Source: Bacteroidales bacterium (GTDB lineage Bacteria; Bacteroidota; Bacteroidia; Bacteroidales; VadinHA17). From it: a stretch of 5,816 nucleotides of DNA. Under the pieces are notes generated by a model. That model was not told the origin of the DNA and did no database searches. It saw nothing but the letters and a program-made list of their open reading frames with translations. This document shows positions 5,119-5,816 of this stretch, in pieces. The stretch covers positions 1-5,816 of the forward strand of contig PMIG01000261.1 of the NCBI GenBank assembly GCA_003157055.1. Direction: 5' to 3'. How positions within the stretch are numbered: the stretch's first letter is position 1; every line of letters begins with the position of its first letter. The position numbers were made by a program, and so were the translations under genes.

Positions 5119-5816
5119 ATGATAAGCAGGAATAAAGCAGCCCATATAATTTCCCTTCAGAAAAAGAAGATCAGGAATGAGGAGAAGTTGTTTGTTATTG
5201 AAGGTGACAAGATTGTGAGGGAGTTCCTTGAGGCAAAAGTTACTTTTAAAACACTTGTTGCCCTGCCTGAATTTCTGAATTCTCTCACCTTGTTCCACAA
5301 GCAGGGAATTGGTGAGATAATACCGGCAACAGAAAATGACCTTAAGAAGATAAGCTCACTGAAAACTCCCCATAATGCCCTGGCAGTCATCAGTATGATT
5401 GAACCCATAAGAGATCCGGATGACCTGAAGAAAGAACTCACTATAGCCCTCGATTGTATCCAGGACCCTGGAAACCTTGGAACAATTATCAGGTCCGCTG
5501 CCTGGTTCGGAATAAAGAATATTTACTGTTCCGGAGATTGTGCCGACGTTTATAATCCGAAGGTTATTCAGTCAAGCATGGGAGCAATTCTGCATGTAAA
5601 TGTGACTTATATATCTTTACCAGAATTAATGGAAAGTGCCAGGAATATAAATGTAAAAATTTACGGTGCACTGATTGAGGGAGAATCTATTTATACATAT
5701 AAGCTCGGATCGTCAGGAATAATATTGCTCGGAAACGAATCAAAAGGCATTTCCGGAGAGCTGTTACCTTTTATAACAGACAGAATAATGATCCCAAAGC
5801 TAACATATGAACAGCA
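5119..5816 (+). CDS. SpoU/TrmH-family RNA 2'-O-methyltransferase, 3' end beyond window
   Basis: The 232 visible codons start at ATG 5119; the next in-frame codon group upstream holds a stop (5104-5106), so no earlier start is possible. Residues about 1-95 form the SpoU substrate-binding domain (LFVIEGDKIVREFLE, 24-38; then the LKTPHNALAV switch into the catalytic half at 81-90). The SPOUT knot follows: motif 1 DPGNLGTIIRSA (116-127), with the conserved Asn119 and the Arg125 expected to act in 2'-O-methyl transfer, and motif 2 LLGNESKGIS (203-212). Motif 3, which completes the S-adenosylmethionine knot, would come just after the edge. The family methylates rRNA or tRNA ribose; the target (for example 23S rRNA as with RlmB) cannot be chosen from sequence. 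No SD precedes it. It is divergent from tamL. Confidence 0.9.
   Translation, partial: MISRNKAAHIISLQKKKIRNEEKLFVIEGDKIVREFLEAKVTFKTLVALPEFLNSLTLFHKQGIGEIIPATENDLKKISSLKTPHNALAVISMIEPIRDPDDLKKELTIALDCIQDPGNLGTIIRSAAWFGIKNIYCSGDCADVYNPKVIQSSMGAILHVNVTYISLPELMESARNINVKIYGALIEGESIYTYKLGSSGIILLGNESKGISGELLPFITDRIMIPKLTYEQ

Noticed and set aside
5074..5441. Minus-strand frames opposite the methyltransferase gene
   Set aside because: The plus strand carries clear SPOUT motifs across this stretch; the minus frames have no recognisable content.

Overview
The window looks like a chromosomal housekeeping segment of a member of the Bacteroidota, probably Bacteroidales or a relative. The lineage call rests on several signs. 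Two promoters have the Bacteroidota form TTTG-N19/20-TAnnTTTG. The BamA-like outer-membrane protein is predicted to be a lipoprotein, i.e. the TamL form. bS21 is the short 63-residue type. Most starts lack a Shine-Dalgarno (SD) sequence. The gene order rpsU-xerC-hpf followed by tRNA-Thr(UGU)-tRNA-Tyr(GUA) is, from memory, a recurrent Bacteroidota arrangement. I see no insertion sequence, prophage, CRISPR array or defence system.

Layout, minus strand unless stated. 1-40 is the 5' half of tRNA-Tyr, cut by the window edge. 41-89 is a spacer that can fold into a bulged hairpin flush with both tRNAs. 90-163 is tRNA-Thr(UGU). 164-245 is the leader and promoter of this tRNA operon, with a hairpin and a boxA-like element. 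277-576 is hpf (ribosome hibernation). 607-1494 is a XerC-type tyrosine recombinase. 1547-1738 is rpsU (bS21). A near-consensus promoter at 1765-1795 probably drives rpsU-xerC-hpf as one operon. 1739-1980 is otherwise AT-rich intergenic DNA. 1981-2634 encodes a membrane-anchored, ComEA-like double helix-hairpin-helix protein. 2717-5056 encodes TamL, an Omp85-family lipoprotein starting at TTG. A short divergent intergenic region separates it from a plus-strand SpoU/TrmH-family RNA methyltransferase (5119 onward), which runs off the right edge.

Themes: much of the window concerns the translation machinery (tRNAs, bS21, hibernation factor, RNA methyltransferase), joined by envelope assembly (TamL) and chromosome-dimer resolution (XerC). 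The genes are ordinary; the more unusual material is regulatory. The two genes downstream of rpsU carry strong SD sequences at identical spacing, while the other visible starts do not. In Bacteroidota bS21 helps hide the anti-SD, so this suggests a possible bS21-responsive circuit reaching hpf. The tRNA operon leader has a promoter, hairpin and boxA-like order reminiscent of rRNA antitermination leaders. All regulatory readings are inference from sequence.
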